A stretch of DNA of 64,000 bases from Hydnum rufescens UP504 (GCA_014904985.1 MU128917.1:102232-166231); one strand, 5' to 3'; positions 23,144 through 35,918 are shown, counted from the stretch's first letter. Notes: generated by a model not told the origin, from the sequence alone. Program-made: numbers and translations.

Positions 23144-25374
23144 ATGAAGATATCTCAAAAAATAGCACAGGCAGAGAAGGAGGAACGAGTATGGTGGTCT
23201 TTTGAGTATTTTCCCCCTCGGACGGCGCAGGTAAGGGGCCTTTCAATCTCATGGAGGAGGTTAGCATCGTTCTCTGAAATCTTTTAACCTCAGGGCTTGC
23301 AAAATTTGCTCGACCGTATAGAACGCATGAGAGGCTATGGGCCGGAGTTCATCGACATTACCTGGTAAGCCACATATTCGACACGAGAAGTTAGTTACTT
23401 TCATCCTGATTTTCCTGGCCTGGGATGAGGAATGCTGGAGGTCGGACCTCGGACCTTTCTTCCGAACTTGTCCGGACGTGCCAGAGTCTGATAGGGATCG
23501 AAACGTGTATGCATCTGACATGCACCAACATGCCCAAGGAGAAGGTCGATAACGCGCTCAGAGATGCTAAGCTCTACGGCTGCCGTAACATTCTGGCCCT
23601 GCGTGGTGACCCACCAGCTGGTCAAGACAAATGGACATCTGTCGAAGGTGGTTTCGAGCACGGCATCGATCTCGTCCGACATATCCGTGAGAACTACGGT
23701 GATTATTTTGACATTGCAGTTGCGGGCTTCCCCCAAACTGTGACATTGCCCCCACACCTGCTCCACCTTGAGCTCATGTACCTCAAGGAAAAGGTGGATG
23801 CAGGCTGCAACCTTATCTTCACCCAGATGTTCTATGATGCCGATATCTTCATTCGTTGGGTGAAAGCCGTACGGGCAGTTGGTATTACCGTTCCCATCAT
23901 CCCAGGCATTAACCCGATCCAGACGTGGAATGGCTTCATACGCGCGACTCAACTTGCGGAGACCCTGATACCGCAAGCATACTTGGATGTATTGGAACCC
24001 ATCAAGAATGACGATGAACAAGTACGTGCTGTAGGCACACAACTCGTCGCGGAACTGTGTCGCCAAATCCTTGAGGCCGATATCGGGATCACTGGTTTGC
24101 ACTTCTACACCATGAACCTCGAGAAGGCGACAAGGATGCTCCTGCAAGAGTTGAAATTGGTACCCAGGGTGGACGTCATCAAGCCACTCCCATGGAGACA
24201 GGTGCGTTTTCGATTTCAAACTTCCAGATTCACGCTCGGTCCTGATGCGCTTCCGTAGTCGCTTACACCTACGCGTCGTTCCGAGACTATTCGTCCCATC
24301 TTTTGGTCAAATCGCACTAGGTCCTATCTTTCTCGCACTGAAAACTGGACGAGTATCCCAACGGTCGCTTTGGTGACTCTCGCAGTCCTGCATACGGAGA
24401 ATTAGACGGCTATGGAGTCTGGATCAAGCACACGGTGGGTACTATTTGGCTTTTCTAGATGGTTGGGTCCTTGGTCTGACCTTCCGGTACGATCGTTAGA
24501 AAGAGCAAGCCGTCGAATTATGGGGATCTCCGACATCGCTGGAGGAGATCCAAGAGCTCTTCGCTCGTTTCTGCACGGGGACTCTGAATGCACTCCCATG
24601 GTCGGACCAACCACCATCGGCAGAGACAGTTGTGATTGGGCCGCGGCTCGCGAAACTCAACAGGCTTGGATACATGACCATTAATTCGCAACCGGCTGTT
24701 AATGGGGTTCCGAGCAGCGATGTCACGTTCGGTTGGGGACCCTCGAATGGCTTTGTGTATCAAAAGGCGTGTCAATTTCCCATTTCCGTGTGTGCTTTTT
24801 AACATTGACTTGGTCTGCAGGCCTATCTCGAATTCTTCGTTTCACCACCTAAATTGGCGGCTCTCATTTCACGCATCTCTCGTGATTCGAACGTAACTTA
24901 CTACGCTATTAATAATAAGGGGGATCTGCGTACTAACAACAATTCTGATGGACCCAACGCCGTTACGTGGGGCGTGTTCCCCGGCAAGGAGATCATCCAG
25001 CCTACAATCGTGGAGGCTGTTTCCTTCATGGCTTGGAAGGCAAGTCGCATGTCTTTCCTCTTGGAATCTCGTTCATGACTTTATCCTAATTCATTTGAGT
25101 GAAGGATGAGGCCTTTGAGCTGGGCAGACAATGGTCACGGTTGTACGCCCCCGACTCTCCAACAAGAAAACTCATCGAGGAAACTATGGATACATATTTC
25201 CTTGTCAATATCGTACACAACGACTTCAAAGATCCAGATGCCGTCTTTCGACCTTTCTTTGTTGACGACTCTCCAAATGTGAACCAAATTACCAATGGCT
25301 CTGCAGAAGCCCTTGCTAATGGATCGCATCCCCTCGTTAATGGTGTCAGGACTGCTGTAACGTCTCCTCTTTGA
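23144..25374 (+). CDS. Methylenetetrahydrofolate reductase (MET12/MET13 type)
   Basis: This FAD enzyme makes 5-methyl-THF for methionine synthesis. The start MKISQKIAQAEKEERVWWSF leads into EYFPPRT, the signature of the catalytic barrel. Further barrel motifs are LTCTNMPKEKVDNAL, NILALRGDPP, HLELMYLKEKVDAGCNLIFT and QMFYDADIF, then PGINPIQTW and GLHFYTMNLEKA. The C-terminal regulatory domain includes GYGVWIKHT, TFGWGPSNGFVYQK, AVTWGVFPGKEIIQPT and DTYFLVNIVHNDF, typical of eukaryotic MTHFR. Two introns appear to be GC-AG: 24767-24820 joins VYQK to AYLEFF, and 25040-25104 joins SFMAWK to DEAFEL. One base seems missing near 24345-24350, where ENW should continue in frame to DEYPNGRFG. The rest is intact over the full family length. 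Confidence 0.92.
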
Positions 25375-26645
25375 TTGTCCTCTGTATCATTACCTTCCTC
25401 TGCGTTCTCTGCCGTCGTGTGGGGTTCAACACCCTACACCTCGGTATTTATTAATTATCTGACCATTTCTGAGTATTTATTAACTGTCCGCGTCCACTTG
25501 CACACCAGCCTGGATCCACCTTGCATCGACCTCATTACTACTGCACACAGTTGTATCCACCCTCCAGTGACTCTCACTCATTCCTGTTCTTCTGCTTTGT
25601 TGTGCATATTTTGTCCTTCCTTTGCATTTCCCTCCTCACCCCCGTATGCACATCATGTTTGATCCATTTTCAACCATCTTCGCCCATTTAAACACCTTTC
25701 GCTATTCTGCGAACTGACGCTCCCCCCACACCCCAAATTACAATGGTCCCACCACGTATCTTCCGTCCCTTCTCATCGTTCCACCCGTCACTCCGCCACT
25801 GGCTGATATCGCCTATCACTCGACGTCCCACCCACTCACCAACTCCCACTTACGCGGAAGGCAACATAAACCTAACGTAACGTAGAAAGAGATCCACCAT
25901 GCTATTATCTCCTAGCACAAAAGACGTTCAACCGTTCTTTCCCCCAGTGCATTCGATCCTCAATCAAAATGCATTACTTGGTGTTTTTTTTTGGTTCTAA
26001 CTTATGATTCAGGATTTAGAGAGGCCAGCGCTCCGTATTGGGATTTCGTAAGGGCGCCCGCGCGCCCCCCCTTTTTTTTTCCCTCGTGACCTAGCGCTGA
26101 ATACTAGGCAAAGCGTAGGCTGCGCACGGATAGCGGAAGTAAAATGCGGATATCCCGGGCTTCTAAACTTCGCCTCAGTGAGCACAGCGCCCCTGCTAGT
26201 GTGCTGCATTCCCATAATCATATTGTGACTACTGTAGCCTACACGAGGAGAGCTCTGTTGTTTATAAACCCCTGACACGTGAATGGACGCTCCTATGCGA
26301 TGATAGACAATTTCAAGCCGCGCGGTCGGCCCTGTGAAGCCGAGTGTGTGGACAGTCACCAGAGTCATCAAACATGAAGGGGATGCTCATAAGCGCTTAG
26401 GCCAGGGAGACATATTTTTTGAGAATAATCTGCTAAAATCGATAGCATTCGTCCCCAGGAAACAGGAGTACAGAAGGCTAAGCTACGATGTGAGCACTAC
26501 AGTCCGAGGCGCATGCATTGAGTCACACTTAAGCGCTGCAAGGTTCACGTGGCAGTGACACTGGCAAGTCCCGATAGTAGAGTGCGCAGTCAGGTCTTGT
26601 AATGCGCGGACTGCGATGGCCAATACGCAGTTTAGACATGGTAGG
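25375..26645. other. Intergenic region upstream of the NBR1-like gene
   Basis: About 1.27 kb. The first 500 bp are pyrimidine-rich and probably MTHFR 3' UTR. A mixed run of C and T residues lies near 26060-26085. No gene or RNA was recognised. Confidence 0.4.
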
Positions 26646-29600
26646 ATGTCCAGAGACAGGGGATATTCTCCACCTGAGCTCGACGGCGACCTCGAACGAC
26701 CAGACAAACCCCTCGTCGTCAAGTGTGCATTCGACCGCTCTCTCCGCAGAATTACCTTTGCATCTGCTAAACACTGCTCGTTCAACCTCCTTAGGACTAG
26801 GGTATGATAATATAATTCAATATCTGGGCTTGGAGCATCAATAATTTGATTTCTGTCCCCCAGGTGGAGCAGTGTTTTGCTCTGTCAGCCTCATCCTTCA
26901 CCATGTCATACCAGGATGACGATGGAGAGACGACGGATATAATATCGGAACACGACCTTACCGAGGCCATCCAATACTTTCAAGCTGGAGGCGACGACCA
27001 TGGTGCCTCAGGCGGTTCTGTATTTTCTGGCTATTCCGGGCGCGTGAGTCGCAAAATCACACTCCGCATAACTGTTATGGTAGAATACGACGGTCCGAGT
27101 CTTTCGGACACTGCATCTCTCGTCAGTCTGGAAGATTATCCCAGGCGGGATGCCAATTCGCAGAATCCCGCGGACGATTCATTCAGCCACTTCTCAAGCA
27201 CCAATGAGCTGGAAGACGACATGGTGACGATTAGTTCTCATGATCCAGCATTTGGTCCATCGCCAAAAAATGTTCCGCATTCGGTCTCCCGCAGTCTTGC
27301 GGATATATCTTTAAAGAGTTCCATTCACCCGAGCCACGAACCCCCCCGCATTGTAATCCCACCGGAAGATACCCAAACCGACGTTCAGGACCAGTCGATA
27401 CTCTCAGGGACGCTATCTGGAACCGAATCCCCTCCTCCCATCTCGTCCGACAACCCTTCCACGACTCCTACCAAAGTCGCTTCTTCCTCCCTTATTTTTG
27501 AGCGCCTCAAGCTTGCCGAGGCCCAATCATCCCCTCAGAACCTTCACTCTAGCGAACGTGGTGCCAAGTGGCTTCGTGAACAGAACGATAGGGCAATCAG
27601 AACCATGATGGGTACCTTACCAGAACCATCTGATGCTGCGTCTTCCTCCGCAGCGTCCGAAAATTACCAGGGTTCATTAGCCTTATCATCTACCGGAAAT
27701 CCAGAACACGGTGATGAAAGGGACCCATTGCCTACGTCCGGCGGTCTCGCCCTTCAGCAGGACACAAGGGGGAAGTATTATTATACATACACTTCTGACG
27801 CTTCTTCACGCACTGAAGGCGAGTCGGATGGTCCGGATAGACCTGAATCCATGTCGTACAGTGCCGACGACGAATGGCAACCAATTCCAGGTCCATCCCG
27901 ACCGAATTCTAATCGATATCCTCCCTCCATGTCAGATCCCTTTGGGACGGACCACGATCGCCCAAGCGAGAGTAATTCAGACCTTTCTCCTGAACTACTG
28001 CAGGCGATACTCCAGTCTGAGGCACACAACGGCCCTCCGGTCGTCACAGAGTGCTCGTGTTGTGGCGACATCCTTGATTCCTTCCGCTACGTTTGCTCCA
28101 CTTGTGGGGAGAAGAAGGCGAAAACTCGGGACGAGATCAGTCTTGCGCGATCCCTCTCTTTCTCGGACGCTGAGAACGTGTCTGGTGATGGGAATAGTGC
28201 ACTTCCCAGCATTAGGGAACCAGGTGCAGAAGCCCAGGCACCATCCTCCATAAATGCACCGAACGTATCGGTATTCGACTATCATGAAAGCCAGGTTCAT
28301 CTTCTTGAAGATGACTTTGCTGATATACCGTCAAATGCGTCATCCTTCGCTGCTTCGTCGTCTTCATTGGGATTATATTCTCCCCCTCTTCCTCCCCGAC
28401 CTTCATCGCCTGGTCCTACACCCCCCGTCCATCCAGCTCGAGAACACCTACAGCATCTTCCCACAGAACGCCAATCTGTTGTCCAATCCGCCACATATAT
28501 CACCACTGGGCTCACAAATCTTTTCGGCGGCAGGAACCGTAATGATTACCCGCTATCCAACTTTTTCAAGCGTGGGGCTCTTTCGATTTCTTCTAGCGGA
28601 GGAGCGTCAAATCGACGTACCATTAAGCGTCCACACTCAGCTGCTGTCCTAGAATCATCAGAGCATTCCGGCCAATCGCGATATCCACCTCATCCTCCCT
28701 TTGTCACGGGCCCTCTACTACCATCACGACCTCCTCCGCCACCCCCAAAGCCAACGGACCGCCGCCATGGTAGTCGGCATCATTCTAGTAATGGCACCCC
28801 CCCTGGTGTGGCCCTAGCCGCGCACACGAGAGATGATGACGACACGCCCCTCTCCCCCGCCGGCTCAAGCGGTACGACCTCCACAGTCTCGACAAAGGAG
28901 ACCGGCTACGAGCTTTGTGCGAAGTGCCTCGAGTCGGCAGGAGTCAGCCATGCGGAAGGCGCACTGAACGTGAGCGTGACCACGCCGTCCACCTTAGGCC
29001 TTGCCTCTTCGAGCACGTCGCCTATCAATGGGAACGTATTGACAGGGGGCAGCCCCATTGGTCATTCTCCTCCCGTGGACCCCTCTGCGTCTACAGTTTC
29101 GTCGGGGCGAAAGGTGAAGCGTAAGGGACAGATCCGGCACGCGTACGCTGAGAAAATATGGGGAGTCAGTGGGTGGACTGATGTTGGTGAGTTCCAATTT
29201 CTTCGCTTCTTTGCTAGCCGAGGGGCAATTTTCTAACACCGGTTGTTCACATGGGCAGAATTAGACGATGGGTGTAACTGTTCCATATGTAACAAGCGAA
29301 TTAATCGCGACCGATTTAAATGTGAGTTCGCCAACGTTCCGAATTGTCAGGGTATCGCACTCATGTGCGGCTACTTTTTTTCCAGGTGCTTCATGCGAAC
29401 AGTTCAACCTGTGTCGCGCATGTTACAGGCAAGAGGACCATCATTTTAATCGCTGCGAGCCTTCTTTTTAAGCCGTCGTCTCCCTTGCGCAGTCAGGTGC
29501 ATGAGATTCATCCTGCCCACGCCTTCCTGGCGATTCCAGATCGAACTGCAAAGCCCTTAGCTTTAGATTCTTTCAATGACGATGATCAAGAAAAATGTTG

Positions 29601-30994
29601 GTAGACGTGCGCTCTATGGTTGATATTCTGGATCTGATTTTCGAGTACTGTTCCATCCAGCTATGAAACATCCTGGGGTCACATGCAGTCAGTGAGTAAC
29701 ATGGCCCTTCCCTCAATTTTCTTTGGGTATAATGTTTGCTCCGGTTCAGCTGTTTGCAAGATATCGTCGGAGCGCGATTTCATTGCGCGTTGTGCGATAA
29801 TGTGGATATTTGTTCCAATTGTGAGAGTGCTGGTCTCCCTGGGAACCTTACATCCCCGGATGGGGGGCATGACTCGTCGCATATCATGATAAAGGTCTGT
29901 TTTAATTTATTTTTCCCTGTGTCACGCGAAATCCGATAGGACTTCTGGTTCATTGCCGCAGATACCCGTGCCGCTGGAGACCACCGAAGTGCAGACGGCC
30001 AGTAGGAGGGCTCGTGCACTATGGACAGGAAGGGACGCCCCTGCTCTTGATGGGGCTTCGGGGGGTGGTCGAAATCGCTCACGTGCTAATTCGTTTGGAT
30101 CGTCGTATCAGCAGACGGTTGTTGGTGTCTCTCATTCTGGGGGCGGGCCTCGGGGGGAAAAATTAGATCACCACATTTCTTGCCGATCTTGTCATCGCGT
30201 GAGTAAAGGGTGTGTAACCTGCCTTCAAGAGGTATACTGATGCAATGTTTCGCATCATACAGTCTATCATTGGGACAAGGTACCAGTGTGCGAGTTGCCA
30301 CTCTGTTCCTTCATCGTACAGTTTGGTATGTGTAAGTTCTCTGTGCTAATGGTTCTTACCAAATGTATCCTGTAATCCCCTTAGTGCTCAGATTGCGAAA
30401 AGACCTCGTTCGCGATCCACGACGCGATGCATGTGTTCATCAAGATTCCGAGGCCCGTAGACCGCCCAATCGAATCCCCGCTTCCTCTCCTCGTACCAGT
30501 GTACGTGACCACACCATTAATTGCCACCACTCTATTCCTTACATCTGTCTTTCCACCCGCCTTATAGCTACGACGTACCCGCTGGTCAAGACAGGGACGG
30601 GAATCGCTATGGAGAGAATTTCAAAGGTCCTTATTTCTCATCGAGTCTAGTTCACTAGTATTGATGCACCTTTTCGCCAGAGTACCTCGCCGGGATAGTA
30701 CACTCTGCTGCGATCTGTGACCGGTGCATTGAGCCGATCCATGGAGAATGGTTCCGATGTGCACATTGTGACGCGGATTTCTGCGAAGATTGCGAGGCCA
30801 TTGGGGTGCATGATTCAAGACATGTCTTTATCGTATTGAAGAGTAGTGTGGATATGTTCAAGTTCCGGTGGGTTGTTCTTTTGGCCCATATCTTGGATCA
30901 GTTCGTCTTAACGATTTTAAATAGTCGAGCAGTCGATCTTGATAATACTCACAGAAGAGTCGGTGTTCTTAACCATGTTGTTTACGCTTCATAA
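26646..30994 (+). CDS. NBR1-like protein: PB1 domain plus four ZZ zinc fingers (selective autophagy receptor candidate)
   Basis: The N-terminus gives a PB1 domain: KPLVVKCAFDRSLRRITFAS, then across the intron ending near 26863 EQCFALSASSFTMSYQDDDG and ISEHDLTEAIQYF. A long disordered Ser/Pro region follows. It holds two acidic W/F-x-x-I sites (DDEWQPI near 27870, EDDFADI near 28310) that resemble LC3/Atg8-interacting motifs. Four ZZ fingers come next. ZZ1 has CNCSICNKRINRDRFKC and CRACY. ZZ2 has ARFHCALCDNVDICSNCE. ZZ3 has GTRYQCASCHS and LCSDCEKT. ZZ4 has CDRCIEPIHGEWFRCAHCD and CEDCEAIGVHDSRHVF. Splicing with a GC donor at 29429-29492 rebuilds CRACYSQVHEIHPAHAF. PB1 plus ZZ is the NBR1/p62 architecture. 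No C-terminal FW domain or UBA was seen before the tentative stop at 30992-30994. Confidence 0.78.
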
Positions 30995-31214
30995 TGCGTT
31001 CTCGCATTCCATACTCCACGTAACATTACGCGCATCATTTTTTAACCTGCTTTGGCGACTGATAATTCCTTCCGCTTTAACGGCAGCGGTTGTACTTTGC
31101 ATATTAGATCTTGTCACTACTAGGGCTTGAGGGGCTACAGCCGATTGGGGGAACCAAAACGAGCGACTATCTTATTGTGATAGTAATACAAAAAACTGAA
31201 GGTGTACGAAAGGG

Positions 31215-31886
31215 CTATCCCTTCTTAAACCCTACGCAAGCATGACATGTAGGAAACGGGGTATTCCTCAGACGGGACAAAGCGACTTACCTAGTCTACG
31301 CCGCTCATAGAACAGGTCTGTCCTGCTCGCCCCAAGGTTGACGATCTTGGGACATCCATCTCTGTCTTTCTCTAATCTGGTGCATTCCGCGCAATAGTAT
31401 GCATCAGAAATTCCTGGCGTGAGAAAGAAGATGAGTCAGGATACAGTATGGTAAATAGAGCAAGTCCTCCAGGATAAATAGGACCAAGCACGAGAGGGAA
31501 ATGAAACTCACCAGGGGAGCCACAGATGATACATCTCCCACCATACGTGCCGAAATTACACTCGTCACATATACGCACGAGCGTTTCTGGGCGCACATAG
31601 GAATCGCATACGGGGCTGCAGCAACCAAGACGAGAGGATGATGAGAATGGTACGGACGAGAAGAACGCAAGGCTGCTTACCATTTCCCATCGCATTTCTC
31701 GCAAAGGCGTCCTATGGCTATTTGAGAGAAATGGCGCGCTTAGTATTGGTAAGGCGTAAACAAAACAAGAGACTTACCGATCCCAGCTTGACGCCGACAC
31801 ATAATGAGATCTGGAGGGAGCTTTCTGTCAGTGCTGATTCATCCAGTGAGTGTAAGCATGCACCTACCAGGGTGGTGTTTAGACAT
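31215..31886 (-). CDS. PHF5A / Rds3, SF3b complex zinc-finger splicing factor
   Basis: Six exons rebuild a 110-residue protein that matches PHF5A along its full length. Exon 1 is 19 nt (31868-31886) and reads MSKHHP. The next exons give [11 protein letters not shown], then [33 protein letters not shown] and [15 protein letters not shown]. They end with [38 protein letters not shown] and GFKKG. All CxxC zinc ligands are present. The protein sits in the U2 snRNP SF3b core beside SF3B1 and shapes the branch-site adenosine pocket. Stop at 31215-31217. It is convergent with the NBR1-like gene (about 220 bp apart) and divergent from the M20 peptidase gene. Confidence 0.93.
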
Positions 31887-32925
31887 TGTTCTGTGTAAAC
31901 TGTGTAATGGGCAGGAGACCGGAGAGTGCCGACAATAGTGAGGCCTCGGCCACTCAACTCTGACGTGGTGTTCGTAGGGGGCCATCGCCCAGACCACTAT
32001 CCGAATATGTGAAAGGAAATGACAAAGCGACTCTCATCAGTCGCGCCCTCGATTATATCTCCACAAATCCCACTAGTTTTGCGTGACCATAATCATGTTC
32101 TCCACTGTTTTGGCCTCTAAGTAGCATTACGTTCTAGCATATACAGGAAGTGCGAAGGGCGAAGGGAATGAAAGGCAAGAGATGCATTGAATGTCACTCG
32201 CAGCCACGGCGCTAATGGAGATGTTACACACAACTCTGCTGCTATATATTCCAATGCACTCAGGGATGATCATCCTGAAGAAGCAGAACTCACTGTCATT
32301 TTTCAAAGATCGAGAGTATTGATGTCACTGTAGGTTAATGGAAGTGAAAAGACCCTCCTTGATGAAGCCAGTGAGAGTGGTGATTGTCGTCAATGGAGAC
32401 GTGCAGGTTGAGGGCAGGCCCATTCGGAGGGATCAGTCTTCTTGTGGCCACTGGAGCTCCTATAACGTTCTTGACACTGAGAAATCAAAGAGAAATATAT
32501 GGTGTCAAAACAGGAAATTGACAGGTGTACAGGGGACATACCATACCTGGACGTGACACCTTTGCTAACTTCAATTGCAAAAGGGGGGTGAGGACGTGTG
32601 ACTAGCAATCACAAAGGGGTATCATTAGATTCCAATGGCAGAAATGCAGCGTGGACACCCCAGAACTGGTAATTAGGCACGAGGCCAATTCTTCACGCAT
32701 GTGACATCCTAGGGCAGCACCCCAATGTGACGCGTTCGCTGCAACTTTTTCCCAGGTGTGACGTGACACTTTGTTAGAGAGCTGTCGAAAATCTCCCTAG
32801 TGCTGTCAAGGTTCCCTGAGCTGTCGGAAATCTGCATTGAGGAATCGGCTCGAAATCCATTCAGTTGGGGATCGGTCGCGGCAGCTCTACACTAATTCGT
32901 GGGAACCTACCTGAGCATACGCGGT
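31887..32925. other. Divergent intergenic region between PHF5A and the M20 peptidase
   Basis: About 1 kb with no supported gene; it should contain both promoters. Open frames at 32338-32608 on both strands lack any motif. Confidence 0.4.
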
Positions 32926-32933
32926 ATATAAAC
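32926..32933 (+). promoter_or_regulatory. Candidate TATA box of the M20 peptidase gene
   Basis: The sequence TATATAAA lies about 40 bp before the ATG at 32973, in a plausible place for a short-leader fungal promoter. Confidence 0.5.
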
Positions 32934-32972
32934 AAGAATTCCTCCTCCGCCTCAACACTCACTTCGTTCTTG

Positions 32973-35324
32973 ATGGCTGCAGAGAAAGATATTACTCCAG
33001 GATGCTTGCAACCCCTTTTCTCCATGATCACGTCCAAAGTAAAGAGCATGAAGAAGTCTTCAAAGGATGACTGTGTTGCGAAGAATATCGCTGAACCCAA
33101 GGTTGTCTCCCAAGTTCTCAGTAGGCATTATCCAAATTTACAAAATCGTTCGATGATTGCTAGGAAAATGATGCGATTCACCGGTGCTCTGGAACTCCCT
33201 GCGACTTGGCTCCTCCAGACACCAAAATATGCACCGTCGAGCAATGGAAGGAAACAGCCCCGCCCCAATACGCTTCCGTAGACAAGACGTCAACCTTCTG
33301 TCCCCCGGTCTTGAAGGCAGTGGATGAGTATATCGACTCTTATAGTGAGGAATTGTGGGAATTAAACCGGCAGATACACGGCAAGTGCACATCCCCGCTG
33401 AGGGTACATAGGCATGCCACAGAGGGCACCCACTCTCATGATTAATGTACAGGTTGTCCAGAGCTGGCGTTCGAAGAGGAGTTCGTCCCTAAGCATTCCC
33501 TGGATCACCGACTTGACATCTAATGATCGTGCCACTCAGATATGCCCATGAAGTGCTCACGGAATTCGTGGAAGCTCACGGGTTCTCTGTAACGCGACAT
33601 TATCTTGGGCTTGAAACCGCTTGGCGCGCCGATTGGTCTAACGTCTCTCCTTCGTCCAAAAGATCGGTGCGCACAATCGGGTTCAACAGTGAGATGGATG
33701 CCCTACCTGGGATAGGCCATGCGTGTGGCCACAATCTCATCGCGATCGGGGGCGTAGCTGCGGCGCTTGGCACTAAACATGCAATGGAGAAATGCGGGAT
33801 TGAAGGCAGAGTGGTTTTGCTGGGCACACCAGGTTTGCGGGGGCTTCACGCTGCGTTGTCATTCTGTCAACTTCCTGATTGGTTTGTCTCCCCTGGTTTT
33901 TGCAGCTGAAGAGTCTGGAACGGAAAGATGATACTCCTCAAGCGAGACGCATACAAAGAAATGGATGCGTGTTTGATGTGCATTCGAAGCCTTCCCTTGG
34001 AAGAATGCATCCATGGAGCTCATGAGTCTTGCGATTATAACTTCTAGGATGCATCCTACTCCAGGCCCTGAACGGAGTGCCACTATTGTGTCGTCTTTGG
34101 CGCTTCAACCGATCGAGGTGGAATATTACGGCCATCCGTACGTTCTATTCGATCACTCTCAAATTGCAACGGACGAGTTAATTGTCCATCTATATAGAGC
34201 CCATGCAGGCCGTGCGCCCTGGGAAGGCCGGAATGCTCTCGATGCAGCCGTCGTTGCATATTCGTCTATTTCTGCACTCAGGCAACAAATGAAGGTAGAG
34301 TGTATGTCCACTAATCATTCCTTCCTGCCCGTTGATTGCTCTCTTTTCCTCTGCATAGCCGACGCATCGTGTTCATGGGATTATTGAGGGACAGGACTGG
34401 GCCCCGAATAGTACGTACACGCTCGCCTTCGATCCTTAGAGCATGTATGGTGTACATGATTGCTTGTAGTAATACCCGACAACTCCAAGATGCGTTGGGT
34501 GGCGCGTGCTCCCACTACCAAAGAGGTCGGAGAGTTCGCAGAGCGTGTCAAGGAGTGTTTCAAGTGCGTTACGCCCTCCCCATGTTCTCTTTGGATGTCC
34601 TGACGTTAATTATTATCGCACGCCGTGTGCAGGGCAGGTGCGCTGGCTACAGCGTGCACGATGACCTTGACGGCACCCGATCCTGTTCAAAATCTTCGGC
34701 AAAATAGTGAACTTGGTGCGTACATTTTGCTTGCGTGAGGTTCGATTTCATCGTTCGCTGTTCAACTGATGCTAGGAGATTTTTTTTTCGGTAATCAGCG
34801 TCGGAATTCGCAGCGGCTATGAATCTCTATGGGAAGTACATTTTGCCCGACACGGCACCTGCTGATATCTCAACTGACTTTGTGAGTTTTTTCCATCCCT
34901 GAGCCAACGTTTGGAAACCCCTCGGGCTCATTCAATGGGGTTTGTGTAGGGGAACGTTACATACGGTACGGTTTGTAGACAGAGCGACGTGATTTCGTTT
35001 GTTCATCATTCTCTTCGCGTAACCCCCTATAGCATTGCCTGGCCTTCACCCAGGCTATGCAATTCCGACTGTAAAAGATGGAGGTAACCATACACGCCAG
35101 TTCACTGATTCTGCTGCGACGAGAGAAGCCCATGACATTACGATAACTGTGGCGAAATGTATCGCTTTGACGGGTTTGCGCGTCCTGAGCGATGAGCGAT
35201 TTTTTGCCAAGGTACGTATCCCTCGGCGACTCTATTGTGTGCAGTGTGTCGATCTTGAATCCCTCCCATTTGGATCTAGGTCCACGAGGCCTTCGAAGAA
35301 CAAGGCGATTCAGAGGCTTTCTGA
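32973..35324 (+). CDS. M20-family peptidase/amidohydrolase, PM20D2 (Xaa-Arg dipeptidase) type
   Basis: The metallopeptidase core is clear: ELWELNRQIHG spliced to CPELAFEEEYAHEVLTEF, then NSEMDALPGIGHACGHN (metal ligands), GRVVLLGTP spliced to AEESGTGK (catalytic Glu and ligand), CLMMHPTPGPERS and LALQPIEVEYYGH. The dimerisation domain reads APWEGRNALDAAVVAYSSIS and MRWVARAPTTKEV. The C-terminus has HPGYAIPTVKDGGNHTRQF, DITITVAKCIALTGLRVLSD and VHEAFEEQGDSEAF, then the stop at 35322-35324. Family members hydrolyse dipeptides with basic C-terminal residues or N-acyl amino acids. The intron 33381-33452 appears to use a GC donor (GCAAGT). The first exon from ATG 32973 (MAAEKDITPG) is tentative, because it must splice to about 33164 to enter the core frame. 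Confidence 0.8.
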
Positions 35325-35913
35325 GCTCTAGGTCTCGTAGATTCCGGTTTCATGACGGCTGATCGACGTATGCTCTCCCATTTCGGCGCCTCGCTGACAT
35401 CTGGAGTTCAATGGGTGTCCCGGGAATCACAGCATCTTCAGTTTCTTCTCCTATCATGTCTGTAGCAGCTGTACTTGACGCAAGATTTGTGTATGAAATC
35501 CTCTTGAATAAATCTTTACCTGTGATAGAACCAACGTTCTAGGCCGGTTGTACCAACGTTCGGCTCAAAGAAAATCTAGAGTCTTGTAGACATTCCTTCT
35601 TGCTTGCTGTGAATCTATTAGCAGTACACATTCATTTGTGTCTTTCTTATGATGGGTAATGCAGATCCAGCTGTGGCCTTGAAGGGAAAAAAGGCTTCCA
35701 AACCGGGGCCGCAAGGTCTCCTTTCCAGGTCTGAGCAACTCGTGTTGAAGAATCGGTGCGGAGCCACTTAGATTCGCACAACGAGAGGAAAGATAGAGCG
35801 TTTGATCAGAGCTCAAGCAAACGCTTGAGGGGAAGTTCGGTACCTCCCACGAACAGAAAGATACGCTGACTAAGCGATGAGCATCAGAGCTTGCCCATCC
35901 CCAATTCCAACAA
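35325..35913. other. Intergenic flank of the copia insertion
   Basis: About 590 bp between the M20 peptidase stop and the copia target site. An open minus-strand frame of 176 codons at 35565-36095 runs into the LTR and has no motif. No gene is supported. Confidence 0.45.
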
Positions 35914-35918
35914 CTCGT
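35914..35918. repeat. 5' target site duplication of the copia element (CTCGT)
   Basis: CTCGT directly precedes the 5' LTR and is repeated directly after the 3' LTR at 46774-46778. Confidence 0.85.
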
